Positions 9,770-19,532 of a stretch of DNA of 64,000 nucleotides are shown piece after piece; position 1 is the stretch's first letter; each line of letters starts with the position of its first letter. The DNA is taken from positions 11,875,731-11,939,730 of the forward strand of contig OX438758.1 of assembly GCA_949316235.1 (NCBI GenBank), written 5' to 3'. A program made the translations under genes and the position numbers. The stretch comes from Oegoconia quadripuncta (Eukaryota > Arthropoda > Insecta > Lepidoptera > Autostichidae). Under the pieces are notes generated by a model that was given only the letters and a program-made list of their open reading frames with translations, made no database searches and was not told where the DNA came from.

Positions 9770-9932
9770 TCTTCTATAAAGTTATACTCCTACACCCAAA
9801 GGTTGCGTGGAAGAGATCGCTCTTAGTGATAAGGTCGCCTAATTGTACTCTTTTCAGTATTGTGCTTTGTAAAATGTATATTCTCCTTTTGTGCAATAAA
9901 GTGCATTTGTATTTTATTGTAATGTATTGTAA
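9770..9932 (+). repeat. LINE 3' tail (family L)
   Basis: 'aaggttgcgtggaagagatcgc', 'agtgataaggtcgcc', 'tgtgcaataaagtgcatttg' then degenerate 'tattttattgtaatgtattg'. A 3' UTR with poly-A signal and tandem tail, inserted inside the duplicated block. Confidence 0.6.
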
Positions 9933-10352
9933 ATTTCATTATGTCAAGGAATACTTAGAACTCCCATAACTATTTTCAAAAAAATCGATCACTAATGTCA
10001 CGCAATATAATGATAAGCAAATGTCACGACTCAATAAACTATTAAAAAAATATATAAAGTACCCATTGATAAATTTGTTAGAACATTGTTTTCGTAGATT
10101 TTAGCATCTTATATTAGAATGTAAAGAACTTCACAGTGGTAACATTAATTTAATATTGGTGCTTTTATAACGAAATACCTATACCTAAAGCAAGCTACAG
10201 AATGATTAGAAAACATTTTTATTCTATTACTGATGGGCACTCTGTCCTTCTACAAAAATCAGGAACTTTAAAATTTAGGTACCTACCAAGTTTAAATACA
10301 AAAATTACGTATTTTTTAACAATGATGCGTTTACCATACCATAAAATATGGA

Positions 10353-11228
10353 GTGATTGTTAACAAGACGAGAATACCTATCTGTAATAATTTTTTTTTG
10401 CATATTTTTGGGATTACCAAACACAGAGTGGCATTTGTCATGAAAAAGTTTTATTACACTGGAGAAGTTGGCACTGAGCATCGTGGAGGAGACCGCAAAA
10501 CAGTAAAGTTCGCTGATCAAAAACAATCCATTTACAACTACATTGCTACATTGCAATGTATAGAGTCTCACTACTGCAGAAGAACAAAAACAGCTGAACG
10601 GAAATATCTACCATCAGAATTAAGTTTGTCTAAATTGTTCAAAATGTACAAAGTAAGTGAACATGTACATCCTCTAGTGAAGTTGTCATATTTTCGCCAC
10701 GTTTTTAACACATCTTATAACATTGGGTTTGGAACGCCAAAGACTGATGTGTGCTCTACGTGCTTGGAGCTTAAAGAAAAAATTAAGATTGAAATAGACC
10801 CAATTAAGAAAAATTTACTGATGACGAAAAAACGTGTTCATAGTATGCGAGCGAAAGCATTTTTCGAAAAATTAGGCAGTGCACCTGAAGGTGTCAAACT
10901 GATTTCATTTGACTGCCAAAAGAACCTGCCACTTCCGAAGCTGCCCGACCAGTCAACATATTATAGCCGTCAACTATACTATTACAATTTTACGATGGTG
11001 GAGGGCACTTCAAATAATACATTATCAAAGCACAATGTTTTTGCTTACTATTGTACTGAAAATGAGTACAACAAGAATTCTAATCTTATTGCATCTGCTG
11101 TGTATCATAGACTCACCGCAATGATGCGTTTACACTATTGCCATTCTTCATTTCATTGTCACACACAGAGCACACACAGACTTCGGCTTGGCGACGATGT
11201 CGCGGGCCCAGAATTTGCCATTCATTGA
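10353..11228 (+). pseudogene. Truncated transposase-like gene (possibly Sola-type)
   Basis: The frame (291 codons) begins at a non-ATG codon. The recognisable part starts ICNNFFLHIFGITKHRVAF, a helix-turn-helix-like N-terminus, then HRGGDRKTVKFADQK, IESHYCRRTKTAERKYLPSE, FRHVFNTSYNIGFGTPKTDV with CSTCLEL (CxxC), ISFDCQKNLPLPKLPDQSTY and YCTENEYNKNSNLIASAVYH. I recall this motif order from abundant insect DNA-transposon proteins and tentatively connect it with Sola transposases. Similarity stops near 11118; the last ~35 codons are unrelated, so the downstream part of the catalytic domain is missing. No ATG at the expected start and no TIRs found. Probably a dead fragment; the superfamily name is uncertain. 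Confidence 0.55.
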
Positions 11229-11370
11229 GCGCTTTTCATAATATATGTAACTTGATACGCCGTGACGAGCGCTCAGTGAATAGTAAAATCGTATGTCGCG
11301 TCGCTGGTTGAGGCAGATCGAGGTGGTCCGCCTGGGGCACAACCTCGTCGCACTTAGGGGTCATAATGAA

Positions 11371-11389
11371 CCACGTGGGCCCCACGTGG
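11371..11389. promoter_or_regulatory. Palindrome with two CACGTG E-boxes
   Basis: CCACGTGGGCCCCACGTGG is a 19-nt near-perfect palindrome with two CACGTG cores 11 bp apart. It could bind bHLH dimers. No gene is recognised next to it, so a regulatory role is speculative. Confidence 0.35.
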
Positions 11390-11558
11390 ATTGATAAATT
11401 TTATTTGAGAATAGCAACCACCGACAACCGACTATTTACGTCTCACCAAAACCGCCCATCCAATGATTAGCCGCGGCAAACGTTACTTAACTGCGTTAAT
11501 TAAAATTCGTTCTTACGTTCCTCTTGTAATAAATATAAATAAAAATAATAAATAAAAA

Positions 11559-11815
11559 TAAATATCCTTAGACATACACACAGCGCCATCTAGTTCCACA
11601 TTAAGCAACTACAAGCTTGTGTTGTGGATACCAGATGGTTGATATACTACATGATTACATTTTTTTTGTAAATAAATACTTATTATAAATGAAAACATCC
11701 ATAACTCGGGTATACTCCGTATTCATCACACAAGCATATGCCCCTAGCGGGATTCGAACCCGCAACCTTTTGGTATAGTGGTCAGAGTTGCTAACCACTA
11801 CACCAAACAGGTCGC
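11559..11815 (-). mobile_element. SINE A, full length
   Basis: Minus-strand copy with complete head ('ggcgacctgtttggtgtagtgg'), B box 'gcgggttcgaatcccgc' and the 'ctagatggcgctgtgtgt' end, tailed by aaataaata repeats. Confidence 0.85.
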
Positions 11816-11957
11816 CAAATATGTTACATGAGAGGGTTTTAACTAATATGTGATACCTGTTGGGCAGCTATCTATCACGTTTCACACGTCTGTCACGTCC
11901 TTACAATTTATTGGAAGACAGTGGGCCTTTAATAATATGTTTATTATGTACATACTA

Positions 11958-12036
11958 CACACTCTCCGAGTGAGAGGAGGCTGAGCCCCAACAGTGGGGA
12001 CTTGTAAGGCTGTTGATGCCGATGATGATATATGAT
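11958..12036 (+). repeat. RTE-like LINE 3'-end fragment
   Basis: 'gagtgagaggaggctgagcc', 'ccaacagtggggacttgtaaggctgttgatgccgatgatgat' is the usual 3' terminus of lepidopteran RTE-type LINEs. Confidence 0.5.
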
Positions 12037-12049
12037 AAAAATAAATAAA

Positions 12050-12301
12050 TAAATATCTTTGCACATACACATAGCGCCATCTAGTTCCACACTAAGCAAC
12101 TAGGCTTGTATTATGGATACCAGATGGTTGATAAACTACTCAAATACATTTTTTTGTAAATAAATACATAAATGAATGAAAAACATCCATAACTCGGGAA
12201 CACATGTCTGTATTCATCATATAAAAATGCCCCTAGCGGGATTCGATCCCGCGATCTTTTGGTATAACAGTCAGAATTTTTTAACCACTACACCAAATCG
12301 T
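12050..12301 (-). mobile_element. SINE A copy
   Basis: Minus-strand copy with 'gattcgatcccgcgatc' and 'ccactacaccaaatcg' at the head and 'agcgccatctagttcc' near the tail. Confidence 0.8.
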
Positions 12302-12305
12302 AAAA

Positions 12306-12385
12306 ATGTATCTGGTTTCCATAATATAAGCCTAGTTGTTTAGGGTGGAACTAGACGGCGCTGTGTATACGTCCAAATTTATTAT
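12306..12385 (+). repeat. SINE A 3' fragment
   Basis: 'atctggtttccataatataagcct' then 'ggaactagacggcgctgtgt' in plus orientation directly next to the head of the preceding minus-strand copy. Confidence 0.6.
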
Positions 12386-12389
12386 CAAT

Positions 12390-13740
12390 CAAAAATGTGT
12401 AACATAACGAAAATCAAATGAGCTAAGATAACGAAAATCGCCGCCTCACTATTGAGAGCATGATACCCAAGAGATAGATGGGTGATGTTCTGGGAACAAC
12501 AGGGAACTAAAATACATCACAAAGACTGAATCACCAATCTCAGGAAAGCTGTTAACTGTGAATTCCCACTATATTTGACCTGCATTGTGGCACAATTGTC
12601 GCAAACAGACCTTTGGCACGCGGCAGCTCCCTTCGTAACCGTCGTCGAGGCTACGAAAATAGCGGATGGATAAGTAAGAGCAAAGCGGTAATGGAGGTAT
12701 ATTGAACTCGTACAGAAAGCGAATGAAAATTACTATCGTTCAATGGCGCAGTCTACTAAAAATATAAATTTCTTTTTTAAATAGACTAAAACTTAAAAGT
12801 TAACATTAATACCACATTGTTTTCCAGAGAGAGAGGATAGTTGTTTCACAATTTTGTTCAATAAACATAGAATTTTAAGAAAAAATTAAAATATAATAAA
12901 ATAAAGATATTATGTGAATAAGAATGCGAAGCTCTTCATTATAACGACTTTCGATATTAGCATTCGGTATTGCGTATGATTCTCATTCCACTTTTATATT
13001 CCATCTTTAAATTTATATTTCGCATTTTGTAATCTTTGAAAAATTATGAAAATTTTCCTCATTACATTTTAACAAAGCCATATATATAGTATTTTTGTAT
13101 AATAATTAATTTAAAAAAATATTGATTAATGGTAACGAATATAATGGGCAAGAAAAACGCAATAAGTATGACTTATAAAATTATTTCCAGGTGTTTTAAA
13201 TTGCAAAATTTAAAACTAGGGTTTTATTAGGGTTTCAAATAGGTTCATCCGTTATAGTATCCCAATTCTACAAACAGACAAAGACTTTAAAATTTGACAT
13301 CATAAAACGCTATCTCCATATGGGTAAATAAAAATAAGTACCACTTTAGTATTTCGAATCGCGAATTTGGTGGCCATCTAGGACCCCTAAAGTCGCACGG
13401 GTCATATAAGAAGTCGAGTTCGCATGAGGACATGTCGTGGGAATGGGAAATAATGTTGGAAAAAAAAACGGAGATCATATTAGCTTAACAGAATTTGTGA
13501 GACGGTATCGTTTAAATTTTGATTAGAATGGTTGGGGTTATCTGTTGGTTTGCTTGGCTATTGTTGACTTTAACTTCCAGGTACGTACTGCAATGAGGTC
13601 AAGGTTGTAATGGGGCAGGATACAGTAAGTTTTATTAGAACCCGTTTAAAGATCAAAACCTGTACTTAGAGACAGGATTTAAAAAGATGGAGGAAATAAT
13701 CTCCTGAAAACCAAAAACTATATAACAGTACCTATTTTCA
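12390..13740. other. Unassigned region
   Basis: Mostly A+T-rich with a more balanced block at 12430-12740. No gene or known repeat recognised. Confidence 0.4.
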
Positions 13741-13743
13741 ATT

Positions 13744-13765
13744 CAATGGTGTCGATTCTGATGTG
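13744..13765 (+). repeat. MITE end fragment
   Basis: 'aatggtgtcgattctgatgt' matches the terminal sequence of the MITE at 45767-45932. Confidence 0.4.
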
Positions 13766-14025
13766 GGATTAACTCAAGTGATAAAGAGAAGAATGGAGAA
13801 TGTTTTATATAAAAATAAACATAATGTATTACTGGTAGAACTACTAAAATAACCGCGAAAGATATTAAACGCGTGACTATGTCTATAGCATATGACGACC
13901 TGTTTGGTGTAGTGGTTAGAAATTCTGCTGCTATACCAAAAGGTCGCGGGTTCGAATCCCGCTCGGGGCATATGTTTGTAGGATGAATACAGACATGTGT
14001 TCCCGAGTTATGGACGTTTTTCATA

Positions 14026-15766
14026 TACAGTCGTGGTCAACTAATTAGGGACACCCTTTGGTTAAACCGAATTGTGAATTTATTTTTTATTTTCCAACTA
14101 GTCTAAACCATATTCCATATCTCTTACATGTAAGTATAATTAGTCATTTATGTGCCCGATTATACAAACAATAACAACTTCTTAAACATTAAACCTCTTT
14201 GCAGTATAGCTGATAGATTATCGTAGTGCTATTTGTTCAAATAATGCTGGCTGGCCATTTAATTAGGGACACTGAGATATTGCGTTCTATTTTCAAAATT
14301 TGAATCTCAATACTTTTTTACTTCTTCTTTTATTGTTTCGTGGTAGTTTTGGCGGCAATCCCGATATTAATTTTAAGTTTTGAAAAATATTTTGTAGAAA
14401 AATGGGTAAAAATAAAAGTTGCGATCCAACACTACGAAAAATTATCATGAAGTTTGTTGTCGAGCATGGTTGGCCATACCGAAGGATAGCAGAACATTTA
14501 AATTGTTCAAAAACTATGGTATACAATGCAGTGCAACATGTCAGACGCAATAACACAGATTTAAATGTGCCCAGAACAAAAAGATCGAGAAAAACAACTC
14601 CGCAAGAAGACAGAATGATAACCAGGTTAGCTAAGAAAGATCCGTTTCTAGGCTCTATTTTAATTAAACACGAAGTGTTTGGGACAGACGAAAGAGCTGG
14701 TGTCTCAGCGAGGACCGTTCGACGACGTCTGGTAGAAGCAGGGTTGTTCGGAAGAGTGGCTCGCAAAGTACCGTTGTTGAAGAAAGAACATAGAAATGCT
14801 CGTTTGGCGTTTGCACGTAAATATGGACATTGGACCTACGCCCAATGGCAACATGTATTATTCTTTGACGAGACCAAGGTTAATTTGATTTCTTCAGATG
14901 GAAGGCAATACGTACGGCGTCCAGTAAAAGCGGAAATGAATCCAAGATTCACAAAAAAGCAGGTGAAACATGGCGGTGGAAACATTAAAATGTGGGGTTC
15001 ATTTTCTGGACGTGGAGTGGGACCTGTAAGGAAAGTTCAGGGTAACTTAGACCAACATCAATACAAGGCAATATTGGAGGAAACGATGCTTCCCTATGCT
15101 GAGGAGCATCTCCCTATTATATGGACGTTTCAGCATGATAACGACCCGAAACATACCGCCCGTTCAGTCAAGTCGTTTCTTACCAGTCAGTCGGTATCGG
15201 TGCTAGATTGGCCAGCAAATAGCCCGGACTTTAACCCAATCGAGCACCTTTGGCACGAAATCAAGAAAAAAGTAGCCACTTATCGTACCACAACTTTAGA
15301 TGAACTTAATGAAGCTTTTTGTGAGGCATGGGCAAACATTCCTGTCGAAACATGCCAGAAACTGATAATGTCTATGCCACATCGGTGTCAAGCGGTAATT
15401 ACTAACAAAGGTTTTGCTACTGGGTACTGATTTTACACGTAATAAAATAGAGCTGTTAAAGATATTATAATACTGCAGATTATTAGTTTTGTTTAACTCT
15501 ATTTTTCATTATAGTTTACTGTCCTTAATTAAATGTCCAGCTACAGAATTATACCTTAAAATTGAATACATGTTCAACTTCTGATATTAAATACTTTTTT
15601 CTATTTATTTATTCTTTTATTTACAGCCATTTAAAGCATAATAATCGGACCAAATTATGCAAATAATAGTTACTGAGAAATCAATAGGGTTTTATATTTG
15701 TATGTACATAACCGGTTATTGTTCTTCACTATCTTGCATGTCCCTAATTAGTTGACCACGACTGTA
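14026..15766 (+). mobile_element. Complete Tc1-family transposon
   Basis: 1741 bp, TA duplication at 14024-14025 and 15767-15768, perfect 28-bp TIRs beginning TACAGTCGTGGTCAAC and ending AATTAGGGACA. Inner copies of the terminal motif (14250-14272, GCTGGCCATTTAATTAGGGA; 15520-15541, its inverted partner) lie about 200 bp from each end, giving an IR/DR-like layout as in some Tc1 relatives. One intact transposase gene. Confidence 0.94.
14402..15430 (+). CDS. Tc1 transposase (DD34E), intact
   Basis: A 342-residue cut-and-paste transposase of usual family length. Residues 1-60 hold the first paired-like helix-turn-helix (KFVVEHGWPYRRIAEHLNCS); a basic linker PRTKRSRKTTP at 57-67 corresponds to the GRPR-like hinge; the second HTH lies at about 68-115 (GVSARTVRRRLVEAGLF). 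The catalytic triad is D156 (FFDETKVNL), D246 (QHDNDPKHT) and E281 (SPDFNPIEHLWHEIK), with exactly 34 residues between the last two. GGGNIKMWGSFSGRGVGP gives the glycine-rich box. ATG at 14402 is the natural start and the frame is uninterrupted. AATAAA at 15441, 11 bp after the stop, may serve as a poly-A signal. All catalytic residues are present, so activity is possible but unproven. Confidence 0.96.
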   Translation: MGKNKSCDPTLRKIIMKFVVEHGWPYRRIAEHLNCSKTMVYNAVQHVRRNNTDLNVPRTKRSRKTTPQEDRMITRLAKKDPFLGSILIKHEVFGTDERAGVSARTVRRRLVEAGLFGRVARKVPLLKKEHRNARLAFARKYGHWTYAQWQHVLFFDETKVNLISSDGRQYVRRPVKAEMNPRFTKKQVKHGGGNIKMWGSFSGRGVGPVRKVQGNLDQHQYKAILEETMLPYAEEHLPIIWTFQHDNDPKHTARSVKSFLTSQSVSVLDWPANSPDFNPIEHLWHEIKKKVATYRTTTLDELNEAFCEAWANIPVETCQKLIMSMPHRCQAVITNKGFATGY

Positions 15767-15807
15767 TATGTGAAAAAATAAATGAGTTTATCAACCATCT
15801 GGTATCT

Positions 15808-15843
15808 ATAATACAAAAAAAAAAAAAAAAAAAAAAATAATAC
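15808..15843 (+). repeat. Poly-A block between 7-bp direct repeats
   Basis: ATAATAC, then about 23 A, then ATAATAC again, inside the SINE 3' part where other copies have a single 'ataacac'. Resembles a target-site duplication around a tail-only retroposon insertion. Confidence 0.6.
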
Positions 15844-15938
15844 AAGCCTAGTTGCTTACTATGGAACTAGATGGCGCTGTGTGTCTGTGCAAAGATATTT
15901 ATTTATTTATATAAATAAATAAATGACCAAATTTATTT

Positions 15939-15993
15939 ATCTGTGATACACATGCATAAGTCCAAAACTCATGCATGTGTATGTATCACAGAT
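15939..15993. repeat. Imperfect inverted repeat
   Basis: 'atctgtgatacacatgcat' and, after 14 nt, 'atgcatgtgtatgtatcacagat', i.e. about 19-bp arms with a 4-nt bulge. Confidence 0.6.
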
Positions 15994-16017
15994 AATTAAT
16001 ATCTAAATCTAAAGCGT

Positions 16018-16370
16018 CTAAATGCCAAGGGTTTATTCCGTCCAGTGGCGTCCTCATTGGATAAATTAAGATTTATTTTTAAATACAGCAAACACAAATT
16101 AAATATTGCTCTGACCAGCATAGGAATAGCCTAAAAACTAATTATAATTAATACCTAAATAGCTTTAATTACGGTTATTTTCGTGAATTTCAAATTAGTT
16201 ATAAAAGCGGCCACTGTTTTTTATAATCGTGAATTCTGGGAATTAACCGTTATCAAAACTATTCATGTATTACTAATAATTAATTATCTTTTAGGCTTGT
16301 CGAGTGCAGGGCAGAGCGATTTTGTTAATTTATTATGTATTTAAAGAGAAATCTTAATTTATACAATGAG
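16018..16370. repeat. Repeat H, inverted pair
   Basis: 16054-16120 ('cattggataaattaagattt' ... 'ttgctctgaccagca') reappears inverted at 16296-16366 ('gggcagagcgatttt' ... 'aaatcttaatttatacaatga'). Related copies are at 22650-22745 and 54680-55205. Possibly a MITE-like element with long imperfect inverted repeats; ends not defined. Confidence 0.5.
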
Positions 16371-16374
16371 GGCT

Positions 16375-17050
16375 CACATAAATTGCTCTATAATAATAAT
16401 TATGTGTAAGCCCTTCTTTCGACAAACACTTAACCCTAAAATGGCACGTGTCAAAATAGACCCCATAAGTACGAGTATCCTACATGTCACATTCACTTCC
16501 ATGGGAACCCATGGGAAAGTATGTAGGACGGATATTTTTTGTTCGCTTCACACGGGATTGGAACTGTTGCATGGGAACAGAATTTTGTGGGAATTCCTGT
16601 GGTTTCCGTGGCCGTTCCATTTGGTAACATAATTAGTAGGTACCTAATGTTGTTTTTGTCATTATATTATTAGAGTCATTCAGGTTTTATTTTATGGGGT
16701 TATAAATAGATGAATGGGGCAACGTGTTGCTCTCTCGTAGATTGATAGTTATAGACATATCAACCTAGATTCCTATACGTTACAAATTGCCGACGTATTT
16801 CTTGTTGGTCCGTGTCCAACACAAATTGCACATTTTTGTCATTATTTTTTTAAAATTTCGGACATTATGAAAACTAGATAACTAATAAACATAGATTAGG
16901 TGCACCATTTTTTTTATCCTAAATATTCTATAAAAATAATTTATTCAAAAGCGCATTCGCGCCGACCGCTTCGCCGCCGACCCTTCTCGTCTACCTGAGT
17001 CTAGTTGACTACTACAGCAGACCGACGTTTGATTAATTTGCTTCGCATTT
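16375..17050. other. Unassigned region
   Basis: No gene recognised. 'ccatgggaacccatggg' at 16500-16516 is a short palindromic tandem. The rest is A+T-rich. Confidence 0.35.
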
Positions 17051-17052
17051 CG

Positions 17053-17088
17053 CCTTTTTGGGACTGTCGGGTGACAGTCCCAAAAAGG
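17053..17088. repeat. Perfect 16-bp-arm hairpin
   Basis: CCTTTTTGGGACTGTC, loop GGGT, GACAGTCCCAAAAAGG. No coding or repeat context is recognised. Confidence 0.75.
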
Positions 17089-17287
17089 AGAGTAATGTTT
17101 TTCAAGTGCATATATGTAGATTTCTATGTTACCCCCTACGGCTCGACCGTTTTTGAAGTGCAAGGTGTCGATCAATTCATCTTGATGTCTAGCTAGAGTG
17201 TCACTGGAACCAAAAAATCCAATATGGCGTCTACAAAATATGCTGTCGGGTTTGTTGGTTTTTAAATAGTTATATCTCTTGGATCTT

Positions 17288-17340
17288 AACGGCTGATTGG
17301 TCTAGTGGTATTAGTAGCCTTTGAAAGCAATGTTTCCCAT
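17288..17340 (+). repeat. SINE C head remnant
   Basis: 'cggctgattggtctagtggta' resembles the tRNA-like head of SINE C (23346). The B box is lost. Confidence 0.4.
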
Positions 17341-17489
17341 TTTGTAACTAATTACGAAAAATTACCATGTGGGATGGAAAACGCAGTTAATAGAAATTAA
17401 ATTCGCACATGAAATTATTTTTAACCCCGAATAAAGAACGACGAGGATTACATATTTGACGGCATTGCGTGTCTTTATAATGTATCTTA

Positions 17490-17640
17490 ATAATACGTAG
17501 TCGGATTTGAGTGCGGTCTCTTTAATATTTCTCTTTATCTTCTTAGGTGAAAGATTATTAGCCATGTTTGATGAAAATCGGTTTAGCTATTTTGAAGATA
17601 TTTAACTTTTAACACAGGTGCTTCGTATATGGATTATTAT
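17490..17640. repeat. Dispersed repeat F fragment
   Basis: 'ttagccatgtttgatgaaaatcggttta', 'gaagatatttaacttttaacacaggtg' recur at 21110-21180, 39935-40010 (reverse), 50183-50260 (reverse) and 60620-60700 (reverse). Confidence 0.5.
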
Positions 17641-17644
17641 GTTT

Positions 17645-18185
17645 AGTCCTCGGGGATTCTGTGAGATGGGTGTTTTTTCACAAGTTGAGTCCAGTTTGTA
17701 AACTGATTTCAATTTTATTAAAAATCTGCAATTAACATCAATCTATAAATAATTAATTGTTACTTTAGTTTATAATTACTCTTATTTTTATTGGGATGCA
17801 TAATAAATTTATCAACTTATCTATATCTATGTGCTAAGGAATATTCTTTTTAAATTATTCACCGAGTTGTTTCCACACCATTTAGAGCCCTAAATAACTT
17901 AACCCGTCGGTGGTCGCGTGCCGCGACAATAGGTGCATTTTTGTTTAGCAGATAGGTAACCCTTCACTCACGTACATATTCCACTTCAAGTTATTTTTAA
18001 TCCGCGATTAAAAGAACATGGTCAATATACATTAGGGTGGTCGATGTAAAACCTTATGGGAACGGTAATTTAAGTAGGTACTTTAATACAGTCGTATATG
18101 AGGAAGATAGTACCTGTGCTAGATATATTTTTAGAGATTTAACTTCATTGAAAAAGGAAGAGGTTCTCAATTCGACCGTATTTTT
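17645..18185. other. Unassigned A+T-rich region
   Basis: Nothing recognised beyond A+T-rich sequence. Confidence 0.35.
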
Positions 18186-18188
18186 TTT

Positions 18189-18312
18189 ATACAATACAAT
18201 ACAAATACACTTTATTGCACAACAGAAAAGAAAATACGTTACAGAAAGTGGTAAGAGTAGAACGTACAATTTGGCTACCTTATTAGTAACAGCGCTCTCT
18301 TCCAGGCAACCA
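18189..18312 (-). repeat. LINE 3' tail (family L)
   Basis: Minus-strand reading: 'ggttgcctggaagagagcgc', 'ttgtgcaataaagtg', 'tatttgtattgtattgtat'. Same tail family as 61740-61896. Confidence 0.65.
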
Positions 18313-18575
18313 TTGGGTATAAGGACAGTACAGTGCAGATACAAACTATGTGAATAGATTTCATATACTTACATACACATACTTACATAGATTTTATATA
18401 TTTGTTTACGCGATATCTTCGTCAATTATTAACGGATTTCGATGATTTTTTTTTAATTGATATGGTCTAACGTCCAATAAATTTAATTTTAAGACCTGAT
18501 AGTACACTCCGGAGAGAATGGAATAATACTGAATTCAGTTGCTTTGCCAATTTTAACGATTTAATTATCACTCAC

Positions 18576-18715
18576 ATTCGACTACCTGTTAGGTGTAGTG
18601 GTTAGAGGTTGACCGCTATGTCCAGAGGTCGCGGGTTCGAATCCCGTAGACGCATTGTTTGTATGATGAAAACGGAGATGTGTACCTGAGTTATGGATGT
18701 TTGCGTTTATAATAT
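18576..18715 (+). repeat. SINE A 5' half
   Basis: 'cgactacctgttaggtgtagtggttag' and 'gtcgcgggttcgaatcccg' then 'gagttatggatgtttgcg'. The 3' half is replaced by repeat D. Confidence 0.7.
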
Positions 18716-18935
18716 ACTAGCTTTATGCCCGCGGCGTGGAATAGCTTTATCGTGGATATGTTTTATTTGTTTACTCTACGCAACTACTCACTTTATCGGG
18801 ATTAAAAATATCCTATGTCTTAAACCACGGTATATTCTACTTATATTCCGAATTTCAGCTAAATCCGTTCATCCGTTTCGCCGTGATTGAGCAACAAACA
18901 AACAAACATCCAAACTTTCTCATTTATAGTAGTTA
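18716..18935 (+). repeat. Dispersed repeat D
   Basis: Begins 'actagctttatgcccgcggc', continues 'tttatcgggattaaaaatatcctatg', 'ccgttcatccgtttcgccgtgattgagcaac' and ends 'catccaaactttctcatttat'. Copies at 38030-38222, 48353-48541 and a 5' fragment at 58618-58690. Unclassified lepidopteran repeat. Confidence 0.65.
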
Positions 18936-18964
18936 GATATGTAACTACGAGTATGTATTTCTTT

Positions 18965-19165
18965 TATGCACAACGTGTCACAGACAGCCCCCTGCGCAGA
19001 GCGTGCATGGAGGCCGAAGAATCAGCCGCCCACGTACTCTTAGAGTGCGAGGAGGTGGCCTCACATCGAGTCACCCACCTTGGAAGACCGGAGTCTCTCC
19101 CCGAAGCCTGTGGCAACATCCCAAAGTTGCTCGCTTTCCTCCAAGAACTTGGGTGGCAGTATTAG
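18965..19165 (+). pseudogene. LINE polyprotein C-terminus
   Basis: Encodes DSPLRRACMEAEESAAHVLL, then ECEEV and LPEACGNIPKLLAFLQELGW before a stop. The C...C...H...C spacing is the C-terminal zinc-knuckle-like end of a non-LTR retrotransposon ORF2. Heavily 5'-truncated. Confidence 0.6.
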
Positions 19166-19236
19166 GTATTCCCCCGTACGCAAAATGGCGCATCCAGACG
19201 TCGAGTTGCGGAGACCGGCCCGCCAACGAATACGAA

Positions 19237-19529
19237 TGCACAACGGGTTGGTACTTGACCTTAATCACACCTGATGATAAGTGAAGATGAGGTCGAAGGT
19301 GGAAGCGTACTGACCTGGAAACCCCAACACATTTGGAGGACTGGTTATCTTATCTCTGACAACCGAAACACAACAATGCTATAACATTGCTGCTTAGCGG
19401 CAGATTTAGATAAAATGGTGGTAGCTAGCCAGGCGGACATTTAAAATGCCCTACCACCAACCAAACCGAGTACTTAAACGTGTACCCCGCTGGGGTTCGA
19501 GCCCACGACCTCCGAATCGTAAATCCAAT
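19237..19529 (-). mobile_element. SINE B, 5' end missing
   Basis: Matches 5561-5884 from the 'gttgtgca' tail back to 'tggatttacgattcggaggtc', lacking the first ~25 bp. Confidence 0.8.
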
Positions 19530-19532
19530 ATA

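Larger units (their letters stand above)
8962..10330 (+). repeat. Duplicated block, copy 1 (interrupted)
   Basis: 8962-9094 plus 9933-10330 is similar to 27002-27660. Examples are 'acaaatcggta', 'acttagaact', 'gactcaataaactat', 'acttcaca.tggtaac', 'gaaaacatttttattctatt' and 'caaaaattacgtatttt'. Here about 840 bp of younger SINE and LINE sequence (9095-9932) splits it. It runs straight into the transposase-like frame at 10353. Confidence 0.6.
13889..15905 (+). mobile_element. SINE A split by a Tc1 insertion
   Basis: The SINE head and middle (13889-14025, 'atgacgacctgtttggtgta' through 'gagttatggacgttttt') are separated from its 3' part (15767-15905, 'tcaaccatctggtatct' through 'tagatggcgctgtgtgt') by the 1.74-kb Tc1 element. 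The 3' part also contains a 23-nt poly-A block. The SINE is therefore older than the Tc1 insertion. Confidence 0.88.

Noticed and set aside
14293..14766. 157-codon minus-strand frame opposite the Tc1 transposase
   Set aside because: Antisense shadow of the well-supported transposase gene.
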